Below the pieces are notes generated by a model. That model was given only the letters and a program-made list of their open reading frames with translations, did not search any database and was not told the DNA's origin. DNA of 14,639 nucleotides from Methanothrix sp. (GTDB taxonomy: Archaea > Halobacteriota > Methanosarcinia > Methanotrichales > Methanotrichaceae). This document shows positions 7,308-14,147 of the stretch, piece by piece (the stretch's first letter is position 1; each line of letters begins with the position of its first letter). The stretch covers positions 1-14,639 of the forward strand of contig JAJRAX010000082.1 of NCBI GenBank assembly GCA_028679775.1, written 5' to 3'. The translations under genes were made by a program, and so were the position numbers.

Positions 7308-7503
7308 TGACGTTCCCAGCACATCTATCAGTTCCGGCTCTATCTCCGATCCGGCTTTAGCGATGCATCATCTGGCCCGATGACGTTGACACGCGCTCCC
7401 AGGCCGGTAAGCCCGAAGATGGTTCCCTCCAAGGTGTCGCCTTCGGCGTTGCAGCAGCTTCCGTCAGGATGAGGATTGCCAGAACAGACAAAATTATCAG
7501 CTA
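7308..7503 (-). pseudogene. Gap with a possible decayed minus-strand gene fragment
   Basis: No intact gene is seen here. On the minus strand, one frame without an ATG reads about 60 codons of protein-like sequence, including GDTLEGTIFGLTGLGARVNV followed by an early stop (KPDRR). A second frame continues with AGSEIEPELIDVLGTSLI, and a third begins with a hydrophobic stretch SVLAILILTEAAA that resembles a signal peptide. Protein-like stretches spread over three frames fit a frameshifted relic of a secreted protein. I do not recognise the family, and chance open frames in GC-rich DNA remain a real alternative. Confidence 0.25.
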
Positions 7504-7578
7504 ATGATTTTATTAGCGAAAGCCACTTGTATGACCCGTGCTAGCTTGCACCACGAAAAAACCGGAGATCGATCCAAA

Positions 7579-8817
7579 TTGTCAAAGAACAACCAGGCCC
7601 GGATAGCAGTCCTCGGCACCTGCATCACCATCTTCTGGCCCGGAGCCCTGACATTCGGCTTTCCCGGTGTGATGGCTTCCTTCTGGCAGGAGATGTTTTC
7701 CGTCGGACGAGCCGCCACAGGCCTTACCATATTCTTCATGCTCGCGGCTGTCGGCACGTTCATGTTTTTGGTGGGCCGTTGGCAGGAGCACTGGGGCCTG
7801 CGGAGCATGATGGCTCTGGGTGTCGTCCTCACTGCACTCTCCACCTTCATCGTCTCCTCAGCCACCACGATTTACACAGTCTATGCATGGGCGGCTCTAA
7901 ACGGCATGGCCTCCTGCTTCGTCTATGTTCCAGCCTTGACCCTGGTACAGTGGTACTACCCGAAAAAGAGGGGGCTCGTAGCCGGCACGGTGAGCATGGT
8001 CTTCGGGCTCTCTGCCGCCATCATGTCTCCAATTTTTGGCGAGATGCTCGATGTCCTCGGCTACCGAAACATGAACCTGGCGGCCACCGTTCTCACTCTT
8101 TCCATCGGCCTCTTCGGAGCCTACTTCGCCCGCGCTCCACAGGCCTGGGAGACAGCGGCTATGGCCCGACGCGCCGCAAAGGCCACGGGAAAGCCGGGAG
8201 AGATCATTCCAGGAGGAAGATCGTTTACAGTAAATGAGAGCCTGCACACCAGGAGCTTCTGGATGCTCTGGGTCACCTGGACCCTGGCCGGAGCGGCGGG
8301 CGTCTCCATGACCATTCTCGCCACCGGCTATGGCCTTTTCCTGGGTTTCACCCTGTCGTCAGCCATACTTCTGCTTACAGCCTTCAACCTGACCAACGGA
8401 GTAAGCCGCCTGGCCAGCGGCATCCTCTCCGACCGCATCGGGCGAAACCGGGTCATGAGCCTGGCATTTTTAGCATCCGGGATTGCCTACCTGGCCTTGC
8501 CCTGGGCGACGCAGCTCTGGTCCTGCGCCCTGCTGGCTGCGGTAGTGGGCTTCTCCTTCGGCACCCTATTCTCAGTCTCTGCTCCTCTGGTCGCGGATTG
8601 CTTCGGCCTGGATCACTTCGGGGCCATATTCGGATTGACCTTTGCCGCTTACGGATTTGTGGCTGGGCCTCTGGGTCCCACCCTCTCCGGGCTTCTATTG
8701 GACATCACTGAAAACAACTACACTCTGGTCTTTGTCTATCTGGGCGTCTTCAGCTTGCTGGCAGCATACTGCATCTGCCGAGTGGTTCCGCCGGATAAAA
8801 GTGCTCTAAATCGATAA
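7579..8817 (+). CDS. MFS transporter, oxalate/formate antiporter-like
   Basis: An integral membrane transporter of about 412 residues with twelve predicted helices in two six-helix halves. The halves are joined by a hydrophilic loop of about 40 residues (from APQAWETAAMARR to SFTVNESLHTR). The first helix region TFGFPGVMASFWQEMF, the loop 2-3 motif GRWQEHWG, the YYPKKRGLVAG stretch and the second-half loop GILSDRIGRNRVM are typical of MFS carriers and most like the oxalate/formate antiporter (monocarboxylate) group. The substrate is probably a small organic anion, which is inference. An upstream ATG at 7504 would add 25 mostly hydrophilic residues. I prefer TTG at 7579 because GGAGATC (7564-7570) lies 8 nt before it and a TATA-like GATTTTATTAG (7506-7516) overlaps the upstream start. 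ATG at 7531 is another possibility. Confidence 0.85.
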   Translation: MSKNNQARIAVLGTCITIFWPGALTFGFPGVMASFWQEMFSVGRAATGLTIFFMLAAVGTFMFLVGRWQEHWGLRSMMALGVVLTALSTFIVSSATTIYTVYAWAALNGMASCFVYVPALTLVQWYYPKKRGLVAGTVSMVFGLSAAIMSPIFGEMLDVLGYRNMNLAATVLTLSIGLFGAYFARAPQAWETAAMARRAAKATGKPGEIIPGGRSFTVNESLHTRSFWMLWVTWTLAGAAGVSMTILATGYGLFLGFTLSSAILLLTAFNLTNGVSRLASGILSDRIGRNRVMSLAFLASGIAYLALPWATQLWSCALLAAVVGFSFGTLFSVSAPLVADCFGLDHFGAIFGLTFAAYGFVAGPLGPTLSGLLLDITENNYTLVFVYLGVFSLLAAYCICRVVPPDKSALNR

Positions 8818-9309
8818 GCTAACCGAGACAATTATGATTTTGGCAGAAGAGGAGCGCCCCGACCAAGCCGCATAACACAATGGCGGCCAATGGCAGACGG
8901 CCGGAGCACATCATTTCATCCCGATTCATTTGCTTTGGCAAGTGAGCGCTGCAAGTGCGAAATGGTAAAGGAGGCCTTTGCATTTACTCGCCCACAATTT
9001 CGACATGACCGTACGTAGTAATAAATCTTTTGCTATTAGTATGAATACATATATAATATTTTTTATAAATATCATCAAGAGATAATTAGGTCCACATTCT
9101 TGCGAATTTTCATCCAAAAAGATGATCGCAACTAAATGCTACAAAGTTATTCATAATTTAGATCAGATAAATAGCGATTTCATACATATGCTGGCTCACA
9201 GACAGGAAATATCAACAGGCAATAGAAGCATTTATTAAGCCAGCAATCCATACCTGCTCAAGTCGGTTGATACTATGTATCATGATAATACAAATAATTA
9301 TTACGTTGT
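8818..9309. other. Long intergenic region, AT-rich in its middle, with inverted repeats
   Basis: No supported gene. 8884-8903 has a short hairpin (CGGCC/GGCCG) soon after the MFS stop. From about 9000 to 9340 the DNA is clearly richer in A and T than its surroundings. 9189-9196 and 9238-9245 form a perfect 8-bp inverted repeat (TGCTGGCT/AGCCAGCA) around a 41-nt interval that itself holds two ACAGGNAAT copies. 9268-9282 is a perfect odd palindrome, TGATAC-TAT-GTATCA. A 63-codon minus-strand open frame at 8926-9117 is not convincing. Confidence 0.5.
9268..9282. promoter_or_regulatory. Candidate operator palindrome upstream of the ABC ATPase promoter
   Basis: A perfect 6-bp inverted repeat (TGATAC/GTATCA) around a 3-nt centre lies about 30 nt upstream of a TATA-like TATAATTG at 9311-9318. 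Its size and place fit a binding site for a dimeric regulator, such as a metal-dependent repressor. The regulator is unknown. Confidence 0.3.
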
Positions 9310-9318
9310 GTATAATTG
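9309..9318 (+). promoter_or_regulatory. Probable TATA box of the ABC ATPase transcript
   Basis: TGTATAATTG gives a predicted transcript start near 9340, leaving a leader of about 60 nt before the TTG at 9400. The assignment rests only on base composition and spacing. Confidence 0.35.
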
Positions 9319-9359
9319 CGCAGACTAGATCTGTGGTGATTGACCCAGGAAAAGCAGTA

Positions 9360-9407
9360 ATGCAAATTGGCGCCACATGTCGCGCCAGAGGGATGTCAAT
9401 TGGTTAA
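9360..9407 (+). CDS. Possible 15-residue leader peptide overlapping the ABC ATPase start
   Basis: An ATG at 9360 opens a 15-codon frame (MQIGATCRARGMSIG) that ends TAA at 9405-9407, overlapping the TTG start at 9400 in another frame. AGGA at 9347-9350 lies 9 nt before the ATG. The peptide spans the palindromic hairpin at 9368-9387. It could couple or modulate translation of the ATPase, or be a chance frame. Confidence 0.25.
   Translation: MQIGATCRARGMSIG
9368..9387 (+). promoter_or_regulatory. Near-perfect 20-bp palindrome (hairpin) beside the ABC ATPase ribosome binding site
   Basis: TGGCGC at 9368-9373 pairs with GCGCCA at 9382-9387, and the loop holds the palindrome ACATGT, so 18 of 20 positions are self-complementary. 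The GAGGG ribosome binding site (9388-9392) begins at the very next base. It may act as a translation-control hairpin or as an operator. Confidence 0.4.
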
Positions 9408-10188
9408 TATCACTATCAAGAACCTCACATTCAGCTACAACAGCCACAAGATCCTCGATGATCTCAGCATCGTGATCGAGAACTCGGAGATCCTGAGCTT
9501 GGTTGGGCCGAACGGCTCTGGAAAGACCACACTCATCAAATGCATCGACCGCATACTCAAGCCCAAGGGCAGCATCCTCTTGGACGGCCAGGAGCTTGAG
9601 AGAATGAGCCGTCAGGAGGTAGCAAGACAGATAGGCTATGTGCCACAGTCCAGCTCCACCCCGCTTGCCACCACCGTATTTGATACAGTCCTCATGGGAA
9701 GAAGGCCTCACATCAGCTGGAGGGTGACGGACTTCGACCTGGATAAGGTGGCTGAGGTCTTGGAGAGGCTGCACCTGGAGGATCTGGCTATGCGTGACTT
9801 CTCCCAGCTATCCGGCGGCCAGAAGCAGAAGGTCCTCATCGCCCGCGCCCTGGCCCAGGAACCGACAGTGCTGCTTCTGGACGAGCCCACATCCAACCTT
9901 GATATGCTCCATCAACTGGAGGTCATGGAGACCGTGAGCAGCCTGGTCAAGGAGAAGAATATCTCAGCAGTCATGGCAATACATGACCTGAATCTGGCCT
10001 CTCGCTTCTCTGACAAGCTGATCATGCTGAAGAACGGCAAGGTCTATGCCTCAGGCGAGCCGAAGGTGCTTCTCAATGAGGACAACATCAGCCGGGTCTA
10101 TGGAATCAAGGCCATGGTCATGAACGCTATGGGTAGGCCCTACATAGTCCCGCTCTGCTCATTAGGCGGGGCTATCGCATGCGATTGA
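9400..10188 (+). CDS. Stand-alone ABC transporter ATP-binding protein, FecCD/BtuCD type
   Basis: A 262-residue ATPase with every catalytic element: Walker A GPNGSGKTT at 36-44, Q-loop Gln at 83 (GYVPQ), signature LSGGQ at 137-141, Walker B VLLLDEP from 157, D-loop SNLD at 165-168 and H-loop His at 195 (AIHDL). It resembles the ATPases of iron-siderophore, haem or cobalamin importers, which power a FecCD/BtuC permease fed by a binding protein. No permease or binding protein lies in the window, so it must work with partners encoded elsewhere or be a remnant. The frame opens at 9361, but TTG at 9400 is preferred: it gives MVNITIKNLTFSY, the normal family start, with GAGGG 7-8 nt upstream. The last 27 bp overlap the convergent PLD gene. 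Confidence 0.9.
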   Translation: MVNITIKNLTFSYNSHKILDDLSIVIENSEILSLVGPNGSGKTTLIKCIDRILKPKGSILLDGQELERMSRQEVARQIGYVPQSSSTPLATTVFDTVLMGRRPHISWRVTDFDLDKVAEVLERLHLEDLAMRDFSQLSGGQKQKVLIARALAQEPTVLLLDEPTSNLDMLHQLEVMETVSSLVKEKNISAVMAIHDLNLASRFSDKLIMLKNGKVYASGEPKVLLNEDNISRVYGIKAMVMNAMGRPYIVPLCSLGGAIACD

Positions 10189-10998
10189 GGCGATGCGTGG
10201 CGCCTTCTTGGCCAATGTGCAGTCTACAAATGAGCAGATGTCCTTAATCACCGCGGGATCGTTCAACCAGATTCCGCTCTCCAAGTTAGCCTCGGTGCCA
10301 CCTTTGGTGAGGTTGGCAGAGGCAACTATGGCCTCCCTTCTGTCAACCATGTAGATTTTAGCATGCAGTCCAGCTACATGCACCAGTTCGCCGCCCAGGA
10401 GAGATATCTGTTCACGGAGATCGTCGCTAAAGCCCATCGAGTAGTCATACTCCGTCCCGCGCATGAATACCCTCAGCCGTCCTCCTCTCCTGGAAAAGTG
10501 CCTCAGTGGTCCATTCAATTGGTCCCAGGTATGCCTCTTAATCCACGGAGAGACTATTACTATCTCAAATGAAGCCCTCTCCAACATTTTCCTGAGCTGG
10601 TTCTCGATTGAATATTGCTCCTTGGATGGAATGGTAGACAAAAAGAGAACAGTTGAGCGATTCCTGTCCTTGGCAATGTGCTCCTCCAGAAATTGCAGAC
10701 GCTGGCCGGACGCATAGTCCTGAGCCTGCTTTGCTCTTCTCAGTTCATCCTCCAATTCCCTGGACCTCTCCTTCCACTTGAGCAATTGGGCAGTGTCACG
10801 CTGGAGATGATCGATGCTGATCTCCCGCTCCCGCAATCGATCCTGCCAGATCGGGATGCTTTTTTGCAGTTGCGCGCAGTTCTCTTGCAGCTTTCGGCTT
10901 CTGCCCACCTGGAGCTGAATGATGCTTAAGGAGAGTATCGTCAGCGCTAAAAAGACAAGCCAGACCAAGTACTCCACCATGCTCGACACAACCTGCAT
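10162..10998 (-). CDS. Membrane-anchored coiled-coil protein with a phospholipase-D-like (HKD) domain
   Basis: A 278-residue protein. Residues 7-30 form one hydrophobic transmembrane helix (VEYLVWLVFLALTILSLSII). About 32-110 is a charged, heptad-like coiled coil (KLQENCAQLQK, REREISIDHLQRD, SRELEDELRRAKQ). The rest is a PLD-type domain with IVIVSPWIKR (about 146-155) and a single HxK motif: H212, K214, D219 and N229 in HAKIYMVDRREAIVASANLT, followed by LESGIW. Single-HKD proteins act as dimers, as nucleases or phosphodiesterases; the substrate here is unknown. With a cytoplasmic-membrane anchor the catalytic domain probably faces the cytoplasm. The ATG at 10998 is preferred over TTG at 11001 because a TATA box at 11018-11027 fits a leaderless transcript. 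It overlaps the convergent ABC ATPase end. Confidence 0.82.
   Translation of the reverse strand: MQVVSSMVEYLVWLVFLALTILSLSIIQLQVGRSRKLQENCAQLQKSIPIWQDRLREREISIDHLQRDTAQLLKWKERSRELEDELRRAKQAQDYASGQRLQFLEEHIAKDRNRSTVLFLSTIPSKEQYSIENQLRKMLERASFEIVIVSPWIKRHTWDQLNGPLRHFSRRGGRLRVFMRGTEYDYSMGFSDDLREQISLLGGELVHVAGLHAKIYMVDRREAIVASANLTKGGTEANLESGIWLNDPAVIKDICSFVDCTLAKKAPRIASIACDSPA
10174..10185. repeat. Perfect 12-bp palindrome in the tail-to-tail gene overlap
   Basis: ATCGCATGCGAT lies inside the 27-bp overlap of two convergent genes. Because it is its own complement and both frames register on it, the two proteins share the same residues, Ile-Ala-Cys-Asp, at their C-termini. Confidence 0.7.
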
Positions 10999-11017
10999 CA
11001 ATTTTTCTCATGCAAGT

Positions 11018-11027
11018 TATATAAAGA
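11018..11027 (-). promoter_or_regulatory. TATA box of the PLD-like gene
   Basis: The minus strand reads CTTTATATAA, a strong archaeal TATA box, centred about 25 nt before the ATG at 10998. It predicts a leaderless transcript and helps choose that start. Confidence 0.6.
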
Positions 11028-11121
11028 TAACGCAATCAATATACATAGAGGATATTTATTATTATAATGTTTAGATATTTCAAGACGTTGGGGGAAGTTT
11101 GACCGATTTGCTGAAATTACG

Positions 11122-11135
11122 AAAAAAGATCAAAA
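11122..11135 (-). terminator. T-rich terminator of the thermosome gene
   Basis: On the minus strand, runs of four and six Ts (CTTTTGATCTTTTTTC) begin about 18 nt after the thermosome stop, a typical archaeal T-tract terminator. Confidence 0.5.
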
Positions 11136-11152
11136 GGGGTCCAGGGAATTTT

Positions 11153-12847
11153 CTAGAACATCCCTGGAGGCATGCCGCCCATTCCACCCATGCCCGGAGG
11201 CATTCCCATGCCGCCCATTCCACCCATACCGCCCATGCCTGGAGGCATGCCGCCGCCCGGCCCGCGCTCCGGCGGCTTTTTGGTGGAGGCAAGAACATCA
11301 TCGATGCGTAGGATTAGACAGGCCGCATCAGTCGCTGATAGAATGGCCTGAATCTTGACACGCAGAGGCTCGACCACGCCAATATTCAGCATGTCCTCAA
11401 CCTCACCGGTGTAGGCATTGAGGCCAGCATTCTTGTTCGACTCGTGCCTGTTCTTCAGCTCCACAGTCTTATCTATGGCATCAAACCCGGCATTCTCTGC
11501 CAGGGTCTTGGGCACGATCTCCAAAGCCTCGGCGAACTTTGTCACAGCCAGTTGCTCTCTGCCCTTGAGCGTTGCCGCATACTCCCTCAGGCGCAAAGAA
11601 AGCTCGATCTCAGGGGAGCCGCCGCCAGCGACCAACAGGCCGTCCTCTACGACATCGGCCACAGCATGTAAAGCGTCATCCAAAGCCCTCTCCAGGCCGT
11701 TTAAGACCTGCTGAGTGCCACCTCGCAGGAGAAGGGTAGCAGAATGATTCTTGGTGCCGGTGACAAAGGTCATGATGCCATTGCCCACCCGCGTCTCCTC
11801 GACAATTGCCGCCGTCCCGAGATCCTCAGGCGTGAGCTCATCAAGGCCTGTGACGATGTTGGCACCTGTTGCCTTGGCCAGCCTGTCGAGGTCCTTCTTG
11901 ATGACCCGCCGAAGCGCAATGATTCCGGCATTGGCCAGGTGATGTTGGGCCAGGTCATCAATGCCCTTCTGGCAGAAGACAACGTTAGCACCGCTGGCAA
12001 TCACTTTATCCGCAGCCTCTTTTACCCGGGCCTTCTCGTGCTCCATGAACTGTTGGAACTGAGTGGATGAGGTGATCTGCACCTCCGTCTTGGTCTCGGT
12101 ATCCTTGGATTCGATTGGCGTAGAGAGAAGGGCGATTTTTGCGTTTTCTACCTTGCGGGGCATGTTCTGGTGGACGATCTCTTTGTCAATCACCACGCCA
12201 TCAATAATATGAGAATCAAGTGTGCTCTCCCCTACCTTCTTCTCTACGTTAACTCGGTCCATGTCAAATTTCTTTTTGCCGTTGTATGTCTCAAGAGCAT
12301 TGATAACCAGCTCCACGACATACTGAGACATCTTGCTGTCCGGTGACTCAGCCATCTTGCCGGTCATGGCCGTCTCAGCAATCTTCTCCAACAGAGCACG
12401 ATCGTTCTCAGAGGCTTCAATTGCAAGGCTCTTGACGATCTCTATGGCCTTCTCAGATGCCATGCGATATCCCTGCACAATCATGGTGGGATGGACCTTC
12501 TGCTCCAAGAGAACCTCTGCCTTCTTGAGCAGCTCGCCTGCCAAGACGGCTACAGTTGTGGTGCCGTCGCCCACTTCCTTGTCCTGGGTCTTGGCAGCCT
12601 CGATAAGCATCTTGGCAGCCGGGTGCTGCACATCCATCTCCTTTAAAATAGTCACACCATCATTGGTGATTGTCACGTCTCCAATGGAGTCCACAAGCAA
12701 TTTGTCCATCCCCTTGGGGCCCATTGTGCTCCTCACCGCATTGGCCACAGCACGGGCAGCCATGATGTTATTTGAGATGGCATCTTTTCCCGACTCTCTG
12801 CGGGTGTCCTTTAAAATGATAATTGGCGATCCGCCCATTCCTGCCAT
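11153..12847 (-). CDS. ths: Thermosome subunit (group II chaperonin)
   Basis: A 564-residue cytoplasmic chaperonin subunit that assembles into a double-ring ATP-driven folding chamber with a built-in lid. Key sequence features are GPKGMDKLL at 43-51, TNDGVTIL at 61-68, the phosphate-binding GDGTTT at 93-98, the apical region around residues 210-350, and VAGGGSPEIEL in the second equatorial part. The tail from about 526 is almost pure Gly, Met and Pro (GGM-type repeats), as in many archaeal and group I chaperonins. ATG at 12847 has GGAGG (minus strand, 12856-12860) 8 nt upstream. A BRE plus TATA lies at 12922-12936, giving a leader of about 50 nt. It is the only chaperonin gene in the window, so the ring could be of one or several subunit types. 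No heat-shock operator was identified. Confidence 0.98.
   Translation of the reverse strand: MAGMGGSPIIILKDTRRESGKDAISNNIMAARAVANAVRSTMGPKGMDKLLVDSIGDVTITNDGVTILKEMDVQHPAAKMLIEAAKTQDKEVGDGTTTVAVLAGELLKKAEVLLEQKVHPTMIVQGYRMASEKAIEIVKSLAIEASENDRALLEKIAETAMTGKMAESPDSKMSQYVVELVINALETYNGKKKFDMDRVNVEKKVGESTLDSHIIDGVVIDKEIVHQNMPRKVENAKIALLSTPIESKDTETKTEVQITSSTQFQQFMEHEKARVKEAADKVIASGANVVFCQKGIDDLAQHHLANAGIIALRRVIKKDLDRLAKATGANIVTGLDELTPEDLGTAAIVEETRVGNGIMTFVTGTKNHSATLLLRGGTQQVLNGLERALDDALHAVADVVEDGLLVAGGGSPEIELSLRLREYAATLKGREQLAVTKFAEALEIVPKTLAENAGFDAIDKTVELKNRHESNKNAGLNAYTGEVEDMLNIGVVEPLRVKIQAILSATDAACLILRIDDVLASTKKPPERGPGGGMPPGMGGMGGMGGMGMPPGMGGMGGMPPGMF
11157..11255 (-). repeat. Gly-Met-Pro repeat tract encoding the thermosome tail
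   Basis: Imperfect repeats of a unit encoding MPPGMGGMGG make up the last 30 or so codons. The minus-strand reading is rich in GGCATG-type units. The tract is prone to length change by slippage, so its unit number may vary between strains. Confidence 0.7.
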
Positions 12848-12921
12848 TTAATAATCCTCCAGTAATTGCCTGATATTCCGAGCGTTTCTAGCTAATTCTC
12901 AGCTTCACAGTATTTGATCTT

Positions 12922-12936
12922 CTATAAAAGCGTTTC
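12922..12936 (-). promoter_or_regulatory. BRE and TATA box of the thermosome gene
   Basis: On the minus strand, GAAACGC (BRE-like) is followed directly by TTTTATAG (TATA). Transcription should start near 12900, leaving a leader of about 50 nt that contains the GGAGG ribosome binding site at 12856-12860. Confidence 0.6.
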
Positions 12937-12969
12937 CCCAGAATACGCCAGCACCAACTTGCCCCCGCA

Positions 12970-13395
12970 CTAGAAATTGGCAAGAGCCGGGCCTATGGAG
13001 TAGTAGGTCTCCGCAGGATATCCGCCAACCATTCCGTAAGCATCCGCTTCAGGCAGAAGTGACTGGGATTGGTTCCAACTGGCATCAATCGCATGAACTG
13101 GCGAGTAGCTCTTGCTGACTGAGTATGGGTCTAGCTTTGTCGATTCCGGGAAAGGCTTCAGCATCAGAGAGTCATTCACGCCGAAGATGGACTCAATCCA
13201 GGAGTTGTACTCCGTTACGGCTGAATTGAATGGGGATATGTCTCCCCCCTTTGCAGTGTCATACTTCTGGGCCATGCTCCACCCCTTGCTCAGGCCATCT
13301 AAAACGCCCCTCTGATAGTCGCTCAGGGCCAAGGAAGGAGCAGCCAGGCTTGACACGATGACCACAATTATCAAGGTAAATTGCATTCCATTCAT
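12970..13395 (-). CDS. Small secreted protein of unknown function
   Basis: A 141-residue protein starting MNGMQFTLIIVVIVSSLAAPSLALSDYQ. The short N-terminus, a hydrophobic core of about 15 residues and an Ala-Leu-Ala end look like a Sec signal peptide cleaved near residue 24. The mature part is about 117 residues, with many Ser, Tyr and Trp and no Cys, so it is probably exported. An in-frame ATG lies 3 codons upstream at 13404, but the GGAG there (minus strand, 13405-13408) abuts it. ATG at 13395 has the same site 9 nt upstream and is therefore preferred. A TATA-like stretch lies at 13443-13452. I do not recognise a domain; it may be a lineage-specific protein. Confidence 0.75.
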   Translation of the reverse strand: MNGMQFTLIIVVIVSSLAAPSLALSDYQRGVLDGLSKGWSMAQKYDTAKGGDISPFNSAVTEYNSWIESIFGVNDSLMLKPFPESTKLDPYSVSKSYSPVHAIDASWNQSQSLLPEADAYGMVGGYPAETYYSIGPALANF

Positions 13396-13442
13396 CTCTG
13401 CCATCTCCTATTTCGATTGTACTACAAATTATATGCTGTGCA

Positions 13443-13452
13443 TAAATAAAAG
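13443..13452 (-). promoter_or_regulatory. Probable TATA box of the secreted-protein gene
   Basis: CTTTTATTTATG on the minus strand is centred about 53 nt before the ATG at 13395. It would start transcription near 13422 and leave a leader of about 25 nt that includes the GGAG ribosome binding site. Confidence 0.4.
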
Positions 13453-13491
13453 ATTTGCTTGCCGTCTTGGGTCGATTTGCCGCAGAGGCGA

Positions 13492-14016
13492 TCATCTTTT
13501 TTTCTCGTGCCTGCTGTCTTTCAAGAGTTCATTGATCACCTCTGGCCGGGCCTGGCCACTGATGGGAGCAAAGGCGCTCTTCTTAGAGCCACCAGCCCCG
13601 AATCGTTCTATCTCGCCGCCCATCCATTCATCATGGGTGATCTGATCAAGAGACAACGCTCCCTGGGCGCTGCGACATATCCTGCCTGCAAATGCCGCAG
13701 CCGAACTCGCCAGAACTGTGGCAGAGACATAAACAGGGCCCACAACAAAGGTGGAATCGACCTTGAGTGGCTGCTCCAGCACAATTTGCATTATCTCATA
13801 GCCTGCAGACCTGTCCAGGCCTCCTGCGCCAAGGCCATAGAGATCCATCTCCACCAGGGCATAACGGCTGCGCGGGGAGGCTATGGCAATGGCTGCAAAC
13901 GCCCGACTGTGCAACCGGCACCATTCCCAGTATTGATTCAAGACCTCGCGATCGCTGATCCAGACAACATGACGGGCAAAGACGGCCTCTTCCAGACGAC
14001 TATGCAGCTTGAGCAC
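13492..14016 (-). CDS. Unrecognised protein, 174 residues
   Basis: I do not recognise this protein. The start is a GTG at 14016, one codon after an in-frame TGA and without a clear ribosome binding site, so the 5' end is uncertain and the gene could be truncated. The sequence looks like a folded soluble protein: a first half with several aromatic residues (HVVWISDREVLNQYWEWC), a Gly- and Ala-rich middle (YGLGAGGLDRSAGYEIM, then FVVGPVYVSATVLASSAAAF about residues 90-109), and a basic end, SRHEKKR. A longer plus-strand open frame covers the same DNA, but its Cys-, His- and Arg-scattered composition looks like an antisense shadow. The next gene on the minus strand, the secreted protein, starts about 96 bp downstream and has its own TATA-like stretch. 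Confidence 0.55.
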   Translation of the reverse strand: MLKLHSRLEEAVFARHVVWISDREVLNQYWEWCRLHSRAFAAIAIASPRSRYALVEMDLYGLGAGGLDRSAGYEIMQIVLEQPLKVDSTFVVGPVYVSATVLASSAAAFAGRICRSAQGALSLDQITHDEWMGGEIERFGAGGSKKSAFAPISGQARPEVINELLKDSRHEKKR

Positions 14017-14096
14017 ATATCAGTGAGATGGGCTCAAAGTAGGTGTAGCTTTTGGGTGGATAAATAAGATTTGTTTAGTTAATTATATATACTGTC

Positions 14097-14147
14097 ATGA
14101 AGAAGATCAGGAAGTACATTATGATTGTGAAAGAGGAGATTACATGA
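14097..14147 (+). CDS. Possible 16-residue leader peptide coupled to the CxxC protein
   Basis: ATG at 14097 opens MKKIRKYIMIVKEEIT, ending with a TGA at 14145-14147 that overlaps the next start (ATGA). It also contains the GAGGAG ribosome binding site of that gene. A TATA-like AATTATATATA lies at 14081-14091, so this ATG may fall upstream of the transcript start. Translation is unproven. Confidence 0.2.
   Translation: MKKIRKYIMIVKEEIT

Noticed and set aside
7504..7578. A longer N-terminus for the MFS transporter
   Set aside because: The extra residues are hydrophilic and unlike an MFS start. A TATA-like stretch overlaps the first ATG, and GGAGATC favours the TTG at 7579. Not fully excluded.
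8926..9117. A 63-codon minus-strand open frame with a hydrophobic stretch
   Set aside because: It lies mostly in AT-rich DNA where Ile/Phe/Leu runs arise by chance; no ribosome binding site and no family resemblance.
9367..9399. A longer N-terminus for the ABC ATPase from TTG 9367
   Set aside because: The extra residues include the palindromic hairpin, and the family normally begins at the position given by TTG 9400, which has a ribosome binding site.
8818..9399. A cobalamin or other known riboswitch upstream of the BtuD-like ATPase
   Set aside because: I could not find the B12 box or any other known aptamer core by eye. A covariance-model search would be needed to exclude it.
11157..11255. 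Short regular repeats that could suggest a CRISPR-like or satellite array
   Set aside because: They are in frame and encode the Gly-Met-Pro tail of the thermosome; unit length is irregular and there are no spacers.
13459..14067. A 202-codon plus-strand open frame
   Set aside because: It lies antisense to the minus-strand frame at 13492-14016, has a shadow-like mix of Cys, His, Arg and Gln with no recognisable domain, and its first codons overlap the promoter of the secreted-protein gene. The minus frame reads more like a folded protein, though neither is certain.
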